Below, one piece after another: positions 37,459 to 50,686 of a DNA stretch of 64,000 nt. Where the stretch lies: NCBI GenBank assembly GCA_030653935.1, contig JAURYL010000022.1, positions 1 through 64,000 of the forward strand, in the 5' to 3' direction. Numbering within the stretch: the first letter of the stretch is position 1; each line of letters begins with the position of its first letter. The position numbers and the translations under genes were made by a program. This DNA comes from Pseudomonadota bacterium. Lineage in GTDB: Bacteria; Pseudomonadota; Gammaproteobacteria; Burkholderiales; Thiobacillaceae. The notes below the pieces were generated by a model. It did no database searches. It saw nothing but the letters and a program-made list of their open reading frames with translations, and had not been told where the DNA came from.

Positions 37459-38267
37459 GGGCGCGCCGCGTGCCTGAGAAATTCCGCGTACTGTGACCAG
37501 TCCGAAACCGGACCGGTGTGTGAAAACAACACCACACCGTGACGGCCCAGGATGTATGTGGCAGGAAAGGCACGGGCGATTTCGCGATCCGCCAGCATCC
37601 CGCCGCCCGCCAGCGGCAACGCCGCATCCCGTGATCCACGCACACCACTGTCATACAGCGGCATGGCAATCTTCTGCCGCCGCAGCCATGCCCGCGCGCT
37701 GGCAACATCCTCGCGCACCTGGATCAGGGCGAAAGCAATTTTTTCCTTCCTGAGTTGTTTGGCGAGACGCTGGAAGCCCGGCATTTCCTGGCGGCAATGC
37801 GGGCACCAGGAACCCCAGAAATGCAGCACCCGCACCCGTCCGTCGAGATCGCTCAGGCGCAGTTTCCTGGCCGCCGCGTCGCTCAGCGCCAGATCGGGAA
37901 AGCGCATTCCCCGCTTCATGCCGACCGCGGCGCGGGCGCTGGCCGCCGCGTCCGGGTAGGGCCCCCACAGGGTCGGCCAGCGTTTGCCATCGAAGACCCG
38001 CTGCTCGTTGACCGCGAACAGCACGCAGGTCTGCTCGCCGTGCCGGCGGCAGGATTCCAGCGCCTGTGTTTCCGCCGCGTCCTCGCTCACCGCGCTGGCG
38101 GCCCAGGCGTAAGCGCCACCAGGGGCGATGGCGAAGGCGCGCGGCGTGGCGGCATTGAGAAAGCTTTGATAGGCGGCCTGGCCTCGGCTGTCGAGGTGCG
38201 GCACGGCAGCTGGCGGCGCCGCCGACGCCAGAATTGGGAACAGCAGGAGCAGTGACCTGAACAACAT
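37455..38267 (-). CDS. TlpA-like thioredoxin-fold protein (CPHC) with N-terminal extension
   Basis: VLHFWGSWCPHCRQEMPGFQRLAKQLRKEKIAFALIQV; signal peptide. Confidence 0.85.
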   Translation of the reverse strand: MLFRSLLLLFPILASAAPPAAVPHLDSRGQAAYQSFLNAATPRAFAIAPGGAYAWAASAVSEDAAETQALESCRRHGEQTCVLFAVNEQRVFDGKRWPTLWGPYPDAAASARAAVGMKRGMRFPDLALSDAAARKLRLSDLDGRVRVLHFWGSWCPHCRQEMPGFQRLAKQLRKEKIAFALIQVREDVASARAWLRRQKIAMPLYDSGVRGSRDAALPLAGGGMLADREIARAFPATYILGRHGVVLFSHTGPVSDWSQYAEFLRHAARP

Positions 38268-39226
38268 CAGCCGCTCACGAACTCGAATGGACTGCTGCTG
38301 CCGAGGAACTCGTCAAATCGCAGGTAGTGCGAGCCGTCGCAGGAGAAGGTGAGGCTGACCATGCCGTTGAAGATGTTGATCGAGGACATGCGCAGATAGA
38401 TGTTCTCGTCAGCCAGACGTAACGAACTCAGGTTGGCGAGGATGCGGGCGATGTCCTGTTCCGGGATCAGGGCGTCGGCCGGGTAGGCCTGTTGCGGGTA
38501 AACCAGGCAGATGTCCGGGTCGCCCAGGGCGTCCTGGTCGAGGATGCGATAGCGATAGGGGTCCGCAACCGTCCAGATGGTCGCCTGGCTGCTGGAAAAG
38601 TGGATCTGGCACTGGAACACGCCACGATGGGTGAGCAATTCCTCGAGGATCGACAGGCCCTTGTCCAGGTTCATATCCATCGGGCTGTCCACCCGGCATT
38701 GCAGGAAGACATTGCTACGGATCGCGGGGTCACCCTTGATCTGGCGCCAATGCCCGGGTTCCTCATAGAGGCTGGCGGTCGCCGGCAGGTTGCGCAGGTC
38801 GAAATCGGCGCCCAGATAGCCGAGCGCGGTGCCATTGGGGTCACGCACGAGTTGTAGCGCGGTGAGCGAGGGGCGACGCTTCAGCAGGCTGATGTAGGCG
38901 TCGGAGAGGAGAAATCCCCAGGCCGGCACCGCTTCGTTCATGTACGGCCGTTGCGAGCGGTCGCGCCCGAAGTGGCCGGGAATCAAACAAGGCTGGCCGG
39001 CGTCGGCGCCGATGTTGTCGCAGAGCTGGATGCCGTCAAAGCCGAGGCAGTAGAGGAAGGTGCAGTGGGGGATGCCGAAAAAGCCTTCCAGCAACACCGC
39101 GTTCAGGCGCTCGTGATCTCCCCAGGCGGGCGCGCATTGCGCCGCCAGACGCGCCAGAGGTTCTTGCAGGAGCAACGCCAGTTGCTCGCGTTGCAGGTAG
39201 ATGCCGTCTTTCCAGGGGGTCGTCAT
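38267..39226 (-). CDS. PDC/Cache-like sensor domain protein
   Basis: GIQLCDNIGADAGQP...GRDRSQRPYMNEAVP...LSDAYISLLKRRPSLTALQLVRDPNGTALGYLGADFDLRNLP resembles Cache-type domain. Confidence 0.6.
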   Translation of the reverse strand: MTTPWKDGIYLQREQLALLLQEPLARLAAQCAPAWGDHERLNAVLLEGFFGIPHCTFLYCLGFDGIQLCDNIGADAGQPCLIPGHFGRDRSQRPYMNEAVPAWGFLLSDAYISLLKRRPSLTALQLVRDPNGTALGYLGADFDLRNLPATASLYEEPGHWRQIKGDPAIRSNVFLQCRVDSPMDMNLDKGLSILEELLTHRGVFQCQIHFSSSQATIWTVADPYRYRILDQDALGDPDICLVYPQQAYPADALIPEQDIARILANLSSLRLADENIYLRMSSINIFNGMVSLTFSCDGSHYLRFDEFLGSSSPFEFVSG

Positions 39227-39284
39227 GGCGCGCCATTCCGTTAATCCGATGAAAACGCGCGTAGGTTACGCCATCGCGGGCAAG

Positions 39285-39315
39285 AAAAAAGCCGGGCAAT
39301 GCCCGGCTTTTTTCA
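39285..39315. terminator. Bidirectional rho-independent terminator
   Basis: AAAAAAGCCGGGCAATGCCCGGCTTTTTT. Confidence 0.85.
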
Positions 39316-39330
39316 GCGAGTGGTGAAGGT

Positions 39331-40221
39331 TCAGGCCTTGCGGCTGGTTTCCACCATGCGCTCGATCAACGGCCCGAGCACAACTTCCATCGCGAAGCCC
39401 ATCTTGCCGCCGGGCACCACCAGGTTGTTGGGGCGCGACATGAAGGAACCGGGGATCATGTTGAGGAAGTAGGGGAAATCCACGCCCTTGGGATTGCGGA
39501 AGCGCACCACCACCAGGCTCTCGTCCGGGGTCGGAATGTCGCGCGCGATGAAGGGGTTGGAGGTGTCCACCAGGGGCACGCGCTGGAAGTTCACGTCGGT
39601 CTGCGAGAACTGCGGGGTCACGTAGTTCACGTAATCCGGCATGCGGCGCAGGATGGTGTCGACGATGACCTCGGCGGAGTAGCCGCGCTCGGACGCGTCG
39701 CGGTGAATCTTCTGGATCCACTCCAGGTTGACCACGGGCACCACGCCGACGCCCAGGTCGACGTGCTGTGGCATGTTCACGGTGTCGGTCTTGACCAGAC
39801 CGTGCAGGCCTTCGTAGAACAGGATGTCGCTGCCGCCGGGCAGGTCCTGCCAGGGGGTGAACTCGCCCGGCTTCAGGCTGGTGCCCAGTTTGGCGTTGAG
39901 ATCGTCGGCTTCTTCTTCGCTGTGGATGTAGTAGCGACGCTGGCCGCCGCCGGTTTCGCCGTAGGTCTTGAACAGGTTTTCCAGGGCGGCGAAATCGTTG
40001 GCTTCCGGGCCGAAGTGGCTGAAGCTGTGGTTGCCGGCGGCTTCCGCCTTCTTCATGGCTTCCTTGAATTCGACGCGACCCAGGCTGTGGAAGCTGTCGC
40101 CTTCGATGACGGCGGCGGTCAGCTTCTCGCGCGTGAAAATGTGTTCGAACGCGCGCTTGACGGTGGTGGTGCCGGCGCCGGACGAGCCGGTGACGACGAC
40201 GACGGGATGCTTCTTGGACAT
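39331..40221 (-). CDS. prk: Phosphoribulokinase
   Basis: MSKKHPVVVVTGSSGAGTTTVKRAFEHIF...EGDSFHSLGRVEFK; proteobacterial PRK. Confidence 0.95.
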   Translation of the reverse strand: MSKKHPVVVVTGSSGAGTTTVKRAFEHIFTREKLTAAVIEGDSFHSLGRVEFKEAMKKAEAAGNHSFSHFGPEANDFAALENLFKTYGETGGGQRRYYIHSEEEADDLNAKLGTSLKPGEFTPWQDLPGGSDILFYEGLHGLVKTDTVNMPQHVDLGVGVVPVVNLEWIQKIHRDASERGYSAEVIVDTILRRMPDYVNYVTPQFSQTDVNFQRVPLVDTSNPFIARDIPTPDESLVVVRFRNPKGVDFPYFLNMIPGSFMSRPNNLVVPGGKMGFAMEVVLGPLIERMVETSRKA

Positions 40222-40333
40222 GGGTGTTCCCCCAAAAAAGAACCGTAAAAAGATGAAACGAGAAAAATGAAATGTGTCGGTGAGGTGCTTGCTTCCGTCA
40301 CATTTTATGTTTCGCTTCTCACCCCGGTAATAA

Positions 40334-43012
<2,679 letters not shown>

Positions 43013-43023
43013 GGAGGCTTGAT

Positions 43024-43512
43024 ATGAGACGCCAACTGATCAAGGTTCTCGCCGGGCTGGCGGTGGCGGGCCTGCTCGCCGGCTGCGGCTTCCAGTTGCG
43101 CGGGCAGTCGCAGTTGCCGTTCACGGCCGCCCATGTCGAAGCCGCGCGCGGCTCGGCCCTGGCCGAGGGGCTGCGCCAGTCGCTACGCGGCCAGGACAAG
43201 TTGACGGAGCAGAGCGAAGGCGCGCCGATGCGCATCCGTCTTGGCAAGGAATCGCGCCAGAAAAACATCCTGTCCCTCTCCGGCGCCGGCAAGGTCAAGG
43301 AATACCGGCTGGAATACCGGGTCGAACTGTCCGCCTACAATGCCGCCGGCGTGGAGTTGATCGCACCCGCGCAAATTTATCTGACGCGCGAGTTTTCCTA
43401 CAGCGACACCGAGGTTCTGGCCAAGGAAGGCGAGGAGGCCGCCCTCAATCGCGCGATGGAGCGCGAGGCGCTGCGCCAGATACTGCGCCGCCTGTCCTAC
43501 CTCAAACCTTGA
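43024..43512 (+). CDS. lptE: LPS assembly lipoprotein LptE
   Basis: LLAGCGFQLRGQSQLPF lipobox and LptE pattern. Confidence 0.92.
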   Translation: MRRQLIKVLAGLAVAGLLAGCGFQLRGQSQLPFTAAHVEAARGSALAEGLRQSLRGQDKLTEQSEGAPMRIRLGKESRQKNILSLSGAGKVKEYRLEYRVELSAYNAAGVELIAPAQIYLTREFSYSDTEVLAKEGEEAALNRAMEREALRQILRRLSYLKP

Positions 43513-43525
43513 GTCGGCGCCCAAG

Positions 43526-44557
43526 ATGAAACTGCGGGGCGAGCAACTCGAAGCCCAGCTCAAGCGCCAGCTGGCCCCGGTCTGGCTGGTCAGCGGCGAC
43601 GAACCGCTGTTGACCGACGAAGCCTGTGCCCGCATCCGCGCCGTCGCGCGCGCGCAAGGCTACGACGAACGCCAGTCGTATCAGTCCGAGACCGGTTTCG
43701 ACTGGAAGGGCTGGCTGGCCGGCTTCGACTCGCTTTCTTTGTTCTCCAGCCGCCGCCTGATCGAACTGCGTCTGCCCACCGGCAAGCCGGGCATCGAAGG
43801 CGGCAAGACCCTGGAGGCCTGGGTCGCCAATCCCCCGGCCGATACCCTGCTGTTGATCACCACGCCCAAGCTGGACAAGGCGACGCTGTCGACCAAGTGG
43901 GCGACGGCGCTGGAACGTGGCGGCATCCTGCTCCAGACCGCGCCGCCGCCGCTGGAACGCCTGCCCGACTGGATCGGCGAGCGACTCGCCCGCCACGGCC
44001 TGAAAGCCGACCGCGACACCCTGGCCTGGCTGGCGGCGCGAGTGGAAGGCAACCTGCTCGCCGCGCATCAGGAAATCGAAAAGCTCGCGTTGCTGCTGCC
44101 GCCCGGGCAGATGGACCGCGAGGCGGTGCGTGGCGCCGTCACCGATGTCGCGCGTTACGATGTGTCCGACCTGTCCGAGTCCTTCCTCAAGGGCGATGCC
44201 GCGCGTTTCTGCCGGGTGCTGGACGGCCTGCGGGCGGAAGGTGAGGCGCTGGTCTTCGTGCTGGCGGTATTCGGTGGCGAAGTGCGCACCCTCTACCGTC
44301 TCGCCGCCGGCCTCGCTCGCGGTGAACGCCTGCCCGCCCTGATGCAGGCCGCGCGCGTCTGGGACAGTCGCCAGGGGCTGGTGGAACGCGCCCTGCAACG
44401 CGCGGATGTCGGCAAGTGGGCCTGGGCCATGCGCGGCCTCTCCCGCCTCGACCGCGCCGCCAAGGGCTTGTTGCGGGAAGATGCCTGGGATGAACTGAAA
44501 CAACTGGGCCTCGCTCTGATGAACAAGGGCCAGGCCCCCGCCTTTGAAAAAAACTAA
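43526..44557 (+). CDS. holA: DNA polymerase III subunit delta
   Basis: MKLRGEQLEAQLKRQLAPVWLVSGDEPLLTDEACARIRA. Confidence 0.93.
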   Translation: MKLRGEQLEAQLKRQLAPVWLVSGDEPLLTDEACARIRAVARAQGYDERQSYQSETGFDWKGWLAGFDSLSLFSSRRLIELRLPTGKPGIEGGKTLEAWVANPPADTLLLITTPKLDKATLSTKWATALERGGILLQTAPPPLERLPDWIGERLARHGLKADRDTLAWLAARVEGNLLAAHQEIEKLALLLPPGQMDREAVRGAVTDVARYDVSDLSESFLKGDAARFCRVLDGLRAEGEALVFVLAVFGGEVRTLYRLAAGLARGERLPALMQAARVWDSRQGLVERALQRADVGKWAWAMRGLSRLDRAAKGLLREDAWDELKQLGLALMNKGQAPAFEKN

Positions 44558-44602
44558 CCAAACATGGCCCGCACGAACCGTGCCCGCTTTATGAAACAAC
44601 GA

Positions 44603-44684
44603 CGTAGGATGTGGTGAGCGCAGCGAACCGCATCTTCCGCCGCGTTATGCTTCGATGCGGTTCGTTCCTCACCGCATCCTACGC
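44603..44684. repeat. Imperfect inverted repeat in holA-proA spacer
   Basis: CGTAGGATGTGGTGAGCGCAGCGAACCGCATC ... GATGCGGTTCGTTCCTCACCGCATCCTACG. Confidence 0.85.
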
Positions 44685-44710
44685 GTGGACTAACGCCTAA
44701 CGGAGCCGAA

Positions 44711-45982
44711 ATGGACATCAAAACCTACATGCAAACCCTCGGCCGGCAGGCCCGCGACGCCTCGCGCGCCGTCGCCCGCGCCGACACCAACCAGAAAAAC
44801 CAGGCGCTGCTGGCGATGGCCGACGCCATCGAACGCGACGCCGCGAAACTGCTTGCCGCCAACGCGCTGGACATGGACGCGGCGCGCGCCCGTGGCCTCG
44901 ACTCGGCCATGCTCGACCGCCTCGCCCTCAACGAGAAAACCGTCGCCGGCATGGCCGAAGGCTTGCGCCAGATCGCCGCGCTCCCCGATCCCGTTGGCGA
45001 AATGGACGACCTCAAGTTCCGCCCCTCCGGCATCCAGGTCGGCAAGATGCGGGTGCCACTGGGCGTCATCGGCATCATTTACGAGGCGCGTCCCAACGTC
45101 ACGGCGGACGCCGCCGGGCTCTGCCTGAAATCCGGCAACGCCGCCATCCTGCGCGGTGGCAGCGAAGCTCTGCAATCCAACCAGGCCATCGCCGCCTGCG
45201 TGCGCGAGGGGCTGGCCGCCGCCGGCCTGCCGGGAACCGCCGTGCAGGTGATCGAAACCAGTGACCGCGCCGCCGTGGGCGAACTCATCACCATGAAGGA
45301 TTATGTCGACGTCATCGTCCCGCGCGGCGGCAAGGGCCTGATCGAGCGCATCAGCGGCGAAGCGCGGGTACCCGTGATCAAGCACCTGCACGGCAACTGC
45401 CACGTCTACGTCGACGACCGCGCCGACCTCGCGAAAGCGGTGAAGATCGTCGAGAACGCCAAGACCCAACGCTACGGCACCTGCAATACCACCGAATCCC
45501 TGCTCGTCGCGCGCGATGTCGCCGCCACCGCACTACCCGGCATCGGCGCCATGCTTGCGGCCAAGGGCGTGGAAATGCGCTGCTGCCCGGAAGCCCTGGC
45601 CATCCTCGACCGCGCCGCCGTGTCCAACCTGAAACAGGCCGCCGAATCGGACTGGGATGAGGAATACCTCGGCCCCATCATCGCCATCAAGGTGGTGGAC
45701 GGTCTCGACGCCGCCATCGATCACATCAACGTCCACGGCTCCCACCACACCGACGCCATCCTCACCGAAGACTACGGCCGCGCCCGCCGCTTCCTGCGCG
45801 AAGTCGATTCCGCCAGCGTCATGGTCAACGCCTCCACCCGCTTCGCCGACGGCTTCGAATACGGTCTCGGCGCGGAAATCGGTATCTCGACCGACAAGAT
45901 CCACGCCCGCGGTCCGGTCGGCCTGGAAGGGCTGACCAGCCAGAAATGGGTGGTGTTGGGGGATGGGCATGTCAGAGGCTGA
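44711..45982 (+). CDS. proA: Gamma-glutamyl phosphate reductase
   Basis: [18 protein letters not shown]-like core, [11 protein letters not shown]. Confidence 0.97.
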   Translation: MDIKTYMQTLGRQARDASRAVARADTNQKNQALLAMADAIERDAAKLLAANALDMDAARARGLDSAMLDRLALNEKTVAGMAEGLRQIAALPDPVGEMDDLKFRPSGIQVGKMRVPLGVIGIIYEARPNVTADAAGLCLKSGNAAILRGGSEALQSNQAIAACVREGLAAAGLPGTAVQVIETSDRAAVGELITMKDYVDVIVPRGGKGLIERISGEARVPVIKHLHGNCHVYVDDRADLAKAVKIVENAKTQRYGTCNTTESLLVARDVAATALPGIGAMLAAKGVEMRCCPEALAILDRAAVSNLKQAAESDWDEEYLGPIIAIKVVDGLDAAIDHINVHGSHHTDAILTEDYGRARRFLREVDSASVMVNASTRFADGFEYGLGAEIGISTDKIHARGPVGLEGLTSQKWVVLGDGHVRG

Positions 45983-46196
45983 AGTGGACGTTGCTGCCGC
46001 CATGCCCGCTCGACGCAACCCCATGCTAGCGAGCACGGAGCCTACAGACGAGGAATTACATCAAGTGATGCGCGAAGCGTGCGATCTTGCTATGCAACGC
46101 AAGGCAGCCACTGATGACTGGGTTCGACAACAATTGGCAACAGCAGTACGCGAGGCGAGAGAGCGGGGCGAGACTCATCGCGACATCGCAGGGTAG
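45969..46196 (+). CDS. Small charged ORF overlapping proA 3' end (possible first gene of accessory cassette or remnant)
   Basis: [75 protein letters not shown]. Confidence 0.4.
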   Translation: MSEAEVDVAAAMPARRNPMLASTEPTDEELHQVMREACDLAMQRKAATDDWVRQQLATAVREARERGETHRDIAG

Positions 46197-46266
46197 GCCC
46201 GCCGGCAAGATACACTGGGATCAGGATCATGCCGTACAAACAAAATCAAACAGTTGGAGGAGGTGT

Positions 46267-47016
46267 ATGTGCGTAAAGAGGTGGAAAATCAGCTATACAC
46301 AAGGCGATCTGAATGATCGGAGACAAATTCGTGAAGCACTTGCGTACCAGAATTTCCTAGGGTCGCCCGCAGCCATCCAGTCCAAGGCTGTTGATGCCAT
46401 GCAAGGAAAGGACTGTGACGCGCTGCTGGACGGACCTATGCAGCCCGCAACTGAGCAATGTTGTCTTGGCGATAGCGTTCCCATTGAGGGGGGCACCTCG
46501 TACCTCGTGGTAACAAAGAAAAGTCTGTTTCCAATCCCCGCATCCACCACCGTTTTGGAGCCTTCCTACTTGCTCGATAACGTGTTGGCTCTCAGGAGGA
46601 AAGCTATCTTCATCAGCAACTGGACAGATGACGAAGGTAAGACCGTATTGCCGAAACCAGGCCAGGTTGACTGCGGGGTTCTGGCCCGTGAACTGGGTCT
46701 GTGCGGGGTGTCGTGGAAACGAGGCAGTGAGATTGCCATCCTCGCCTTGCAAGTGAAGCAGGCGCACAAACCTACCTGGCTGGATAGTGGACTCTCGTTC
46801 TTCTGGTACGCCGCACCTCACCGTGGCAAATGGGGACTGACGCGAAGTCTGGAAACCGGTCAACCCCGTTTGCGGGAATGGATGCTGCCCAAGCAGGATG
46901 GTGCCTTCGTCGTAGTGGAATACTGGAAACGAAACGTCGCTCAGGATTGCGATCTGCACCCGGAAAACCTCAGCGAGCGCTACTGGGAGTCCTGCGCCAA
47001 GGAGATTCGGCCATGA
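46267..47016 (+). CDS. Hypothetical protein, accessory cassette gene B
   Basis: GGAGGAGG Shine-Dalgarno-like site upstream; ATGA overlap with next gene. Confidence 0.65.
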   Translation: MCVKRWKISYTQGDLNDRRQIREALAYQNFLGSPAAIQSKAVDAMQGKDCDALLDGPMQPATEQCCLGDSVPIEGGTSYLVVTKKSLFPIPASTTVLEPSYLLDNVLALRRKAIFISNWTDDEGKTVLPKPGQVDCGVLARELGLCGVSWKRGSEIAILALQVKQAHKPTWLDSGLSFFWYAAPHRGKWGLTRSLETGQPRLREWMLPKQDGAFVVVEYWKRNVAQDCDLHPENLSERYWESCAKEIRP

Positions 47017-47867
47017 ATATTCATGAGATACTTTCCATATTGCGCGGCGAGCGCGAGATAAACCCGAACCTGGGCATCGAAGAAGATGATCTGCTTGAAA
47101 ATGCTTTTTTCGATCTGCCTAAGACGGAAAAAGACAGTTTTTGGCCAATGTTTGTCGATGCGCTGAGGCTACTGGCAGTCAACAAGGAAGGCATGCCTGT
47201 TTATCTGGCCTCACGTTTCATATACAGCCTCAGTGAAATCAAGCCACGCCAGCTACCGCACAAGAAGAACCTGTTTGATTTTTTGCTTATTGTGCTGGAT
47301 GCGGACTCCCCCGACCCAATGCGCGCGGGCGTCCTACTCCTGTTGCTCGTGCTTGATAGAGGCAATGCCGAATTCTGGAAAAAACAGGTTGCGGCCAGCT
47401 TGATCCGCTTAGAAGAAAACCAGGATACAACCTATGGCATGGCCGCTGTTGTTTATGCCTTTCTTGGCCTCAACCCGAAGGACACCATCATGGCGGAAGA
47501 TTGGGGCCGATTGTTCTTGGTCCTGAGCGAGCTGCCACGCACGCCGCGTCTTGAGTTGCTCGAACTACTGGTCGGGGTGGAAAAAGAAACCAAGGAACCG
47601 GAAAGATTGAGAGAAGAACTTGAAACAGGTTTAAACGAACTGGCCTCATCCACTAAAAGAAATATATTGCCAGAACTCAAGCCATCCATTAAATCTGTAT
47701 TCAAGACATGGCTAGAGAGAAATGATCCGCATCCGGCTATCGCCATGTTATTGGACAACCAACTTTCGGACAGGCAGCATTCTAAGAAATGGGAATTCTC
47801 CTCCCCTCGCCAAGTATTGAAAGATATATACGACGCAAGATATGAGCACAGAAAGGCCACGGTATGA
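47013..47867 (+). CDS. Hypothetical alpha-helical protein, accessory cassette gene C
   Basis: MNIHEILSILRGEREINPNLGIEEDDLLENAFFDLP; helix-rich; ATGA overlaps both sides. Confidence 0.7.
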   Translation: MNIHEILSILRGEREINPNLGIEEDDLLENAFFDLPKTEKDSFWPMFVDALRLLAVNKEGMPVYLASRFIYSLSEIKPRQLPHKKNLFDFLLIVLDADSPDPMRAGVLLLLLVLDRGNAEFWKKQVAASLIRLEENQDTTYGMAAVVYAFLGLNPKDTIMAEDWGRLFLVLSELPRTPRLELLELLVGVEKETKEPERLREELETGLNELASSTKRNILPELKPSIKSVFKTWLERNDPHPAIAMLLDNQLSDRQHSKKWEFSSPRQVLKDIYDARYEHRKATV

Positions 47868-50686
47868 GTGAGACCCGTTTCATCGCCTTTTATTCCTACA
47901 AAGGTGGCGTCGGGCGCAGTCTTGCGTTGGCAAATCTGGCTTATGTGCTGGCGCGAGAAGGGAAAAAAGTGTTGGTGATGGATGTGGACCTGGAAGCACC
48001 AGGCCAGCACCAGACAGACCTGTTCCGTCTACCCGCGCCAGGGCCGGGCGTGGTGGAGATGCTGTCCGACTACCTTGATTACCGGCGGCGCCTCAATAAC
48101 GATGAGACGAAAGCCTTATTCCAGTTGCAATTGGTGGAACGCTACCTGCGCATTGGCCAGGGATGGCAGGTGGGCCAGGAGCTTGCGGAAGAGGCCGAAG
48201 TCGGAAGCTTATGGCTGATGCCGGCGGGCGAGGTGGATAAGCCGGATTATCCCGAGCGGCTAGGAAAGTTGAATTGGGATGAGTTCTATAAAGAGCAGGG
48301 GCGTGCCTTCTTTCGCTTATTCAAGGCGGAATTACGGCGGAGAAATTTTGATTATGTGCTGATCGACTCCCGTACCGGTTTGTCGGATGAGTTCTATATC
48401 ACCACGCTGGAATTGGCTGATACTGTGGTGTGCGTGACGGGTTACAACCGACAGAACATTGAGGGGACTAAGCGTATTCTGGAAGTGCTACGAGATGACC
48501 GCGTTGTGGAGGAATACGAAGCCAAGCGACTAATTCTGGTTGGCACGCCCAACCCAGCAGAAACTACTAGTCTTTCCGAGAAACAGGCGCGCCTTGCGGA
48601 AATTGCCAACGAGTTCCCAGGGTTCAGAGATTTTAACCTTGAGCTTCCTTATGTGGCTGAACTGGCGTTGAGAGAAATTGTGCTGTGTAAAACAGCTGCG
48701 CAACTGCGCCAGGAAACCACCTACACGCGAGCAATCCAGAGCCTGAGGGCGTTGATTGATGACGACAATCCAATCAGGGAAGCCGTGCCCAGCCAGGCTG
48801 ATAAGCCTGACAACCCCTTCGCCTTGATCCGCAGTGATTACATTACCGCCGAGGAGACTTGGCGCAATTTTGTGGATCCGGCAGGCACCATCATGCAGGA
48901 CATGAACAACTTCATGCCCTTGCTGGTCACTGGTGCGCGCGGGTCGGGCAAGACCATGTTGGCACGGCGCTTCTCGCTGGATGTGCAACTGGCCGAATAC
49001 CGTGCCACAGATCGCCCCATCAAACGGGGAGATTTTCCCCGCATCGGCTTGTATCTGCGCCCTGATGCGGACTTTTTACACAGTTTCAATCAGGGCGATG
49101 AGGGACTGCGCGGGGATTTCGACCATCTGTTTGCGCAGTTCTTCGATATCCTGGTCATACGGAAGGCGCTGAATGCGCTGGAAAGCCTAGAGGGGCTTGG
49201 TCAGTGGTGTGACGAGGCCGGCTTGCTGCAAGCGCTCTATGCCGAATTCGGACACTTTGAGATCACCAAGCCAGGGTTGGCAGCCTTTCTGGAGTTTCTG
49301 GAAAGCCACATTCAGCGTATCCGCTTCTACTTGAACAATCCTTTCCCACAGAATCGCCCGGTCTTCACCCAGCCCAATGCCTTGATGAAGCTGCTCACGG
49401 AGCGTTTGCGCCGGGCCGGTTGCTTTGAAGGGCATTACTTCGTCGTACTGGTAGACGAATATGAAAACTACGCCGACTACCAACAGCGCATCGTCAATAC
49501 TCGCTTGAAACAGGGACGTCGCGAGGATGGTGTTACCTATCGCCTATTCATGCGCAGTGGTGGCCTGCGTACTCGCGAGACACTTACACCTGGACAGTTG
49601 ATCGAAGAAACTCATGATTATCGACAACATGCTCTCGATGAGGAAATGGCCTTCGACGATTTCAGGGCCTATGTCTTGGCTGTGGCCAACCACCATCTGA
49701 AACGGCATCCTTACTTCCGTGAGCGCGCACTGACCAAACTTGAAAACATGCTGGAAGACCTTTCTCCAGAGGGGGAGGCGCGCCTGCTGGCGGGTGGAAA
49801 GCGTGCACCGCCTTTGGTGGAATGGGTCAAGAAGCAATTCCCCCAAGATGCCGCCGCCATCCTGGCCTGGATGGACACCGAGCAGGAACCCTTGCGCCAA
49901 GCTACCGCCATTGTGTTGCTCAATCAGGGTAAGTCGGTGGACAAGGTTCTGGCAGCCTTCGGAGCCAACGACAAGAATGCGCGCGATTGGTATCACAACT
50001 ACAGCCGGGGTGCTCTGCATTGGCTGTGTCGCCTTTATCACCAAGATAAACGATATTCTGGATTGAATCAGTTGGTCGGCCTCTCAGGAAATACCATTCG
50101 CGTATTCCTCGATTTCTGCCACGCTATCTTTGCCGAGTGGTTGGATAATGGTGCGGGTAGCTTACCCATTCCCCACGCCGTGCAGGATGGCGCCATCCGC
50201 CGCCAGTCAAAAATCTTCCGGGAAAACTTGCGTTCCGCCGACCACTCCCCGCGTGAGGTCAACAATCTATGTGAGCGCCTGGGTCGTTTATTCGAGGCCA
50301 AGCAGAAGAGCCCGAAGCAGAGCGAGCCCGAGGTGAACCATTTCGCTATCAGCGGGCTGGATGAAGACGAACGGCGTGATCAACTCGAAAAATGGTTGAA
50401 CGATGCATGGTACGAAGGTGCGCTGCGACGCCTGGAAGGCACCAAGCAAAAAAGCCTGGAAGACCTGCGTCTGACCGATTGGCAACTGGTGCCCTGGTTC
50501 GCACCTCTGTTCAACCTGTCAACTCGGCGCAAGAAAAAACTTACGCTCAAGCCGGGGGAGTGTTACGACCTGTTTATGGGTGACCAGCAGACTTGGTCTC
50601 GGCTGTTCAAACACTTCGAACGCAAGTTCGAGGTGATGGTGCGCGGACAGGACGCCGCAGGTGGGAAGCAAGGATTGCTGCTTTGA
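47864..50686 (+). CDS. Dual NTPase: N-terminal KGGVGRS ParA/MinD-like domain plus ORC/STAND-like P-loop ATPase, cassette gene D
   Basis: IAFYSYKGGVGRSLALANLAYVLAREGKKVLVMDVDLEAPG; second Walker A LLVTGARGSGKTMLARRFSLD; second Walker B YFVVLVDEYENY. Confidence 0.85.
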   Translation: MSETRFIAFYSYKGGVGRSLALANLAYVLAREGKKVLVMDVDLEAPGQHQTDLFRLPAPGPGVVEMLSDYLDYRRRLNNDETKALFQLQLVERYLRIGQGWQVGQELAEEAEVGSLWLMPAGEVDKPDYPERLGKLNWDEFYKEQGRAFFRLFKAELRRRNFDYVLIDSRTGLSDEFYITTLELADTVVCVTGYNRQNIEGTKRILEVLRDDRVVEEYEAKRLILVGTPNPAETTSLSEKQARLAEIANEFPGFRDFNLELPYVAELALREIVLCKTAAQLRQETTYTRAIQSLRALIDDDNPIREAVPSQADKPDNPFALIRSDYITAEETWRNFVDPAGTIMQDMNNFMPLLVTGARGSGKTMLARRFSLDVQLAEYRATDRPIKRGDFPRIGLYLRPDADFLHSFNQGDEGLRGDFDHLFAQFFDILVIRKALNALESLEGLGQWCDEAGLLQALYAEFGHFEITKPGLAAFLEFLESHIQRIRFYLNNPFPQNRPVFTQPNALMKLLTERLRRAGCFEGHYFVVLVDEYENYADYQQRIVNTRLKQGRREDGVTYRLFMRSGGLRTRETLTPGQLIEETHDYRQHALDEEMAFDDFRAYVLAVANHHLKRHPYFRERALTKLENMLEDLSPEGEARLLAGGKRAPPLVEWVKKQFPQDAAAILAWMDTEQEPLRQATAIVLLNQGKSVDKVLAAFGANDKNARDWYHNYSRGALHWLCRLYHQDKRYSGLNQLVGLSGNTIRVFLDFCHAIFAEWLDNGAGSLPIPHAVQDGAIRRQSKIFRENLRSADHSPREVNNLCERLGRLFEAKQKSPKQSEPEVNHFAISGLDEDERRDQLEKWLNDAWYEGALRRLEGTKQKSLEDLRLTDWQLVPWFAPLFNLSTRRKKKLTLKPGECYDLFMGDQQTWSRLFKHFERKFEVMVRGQDAAGGKQGLLL

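Noticed and set aside
46087-46266. N-terminal extension of cassette gene B from 46087
   Set aside because: Overlaps another small ORF; the ATG at 46267 has a GGAGGAGG ribosome-binding-like site, so the shorter form is preferred.
46830-47012. N-terminal extension of cassette gene C from 46830
   Set aside because: Lies in the gene B coding region in another frame; ATG at 47013 gives the regular ATGA overlap.
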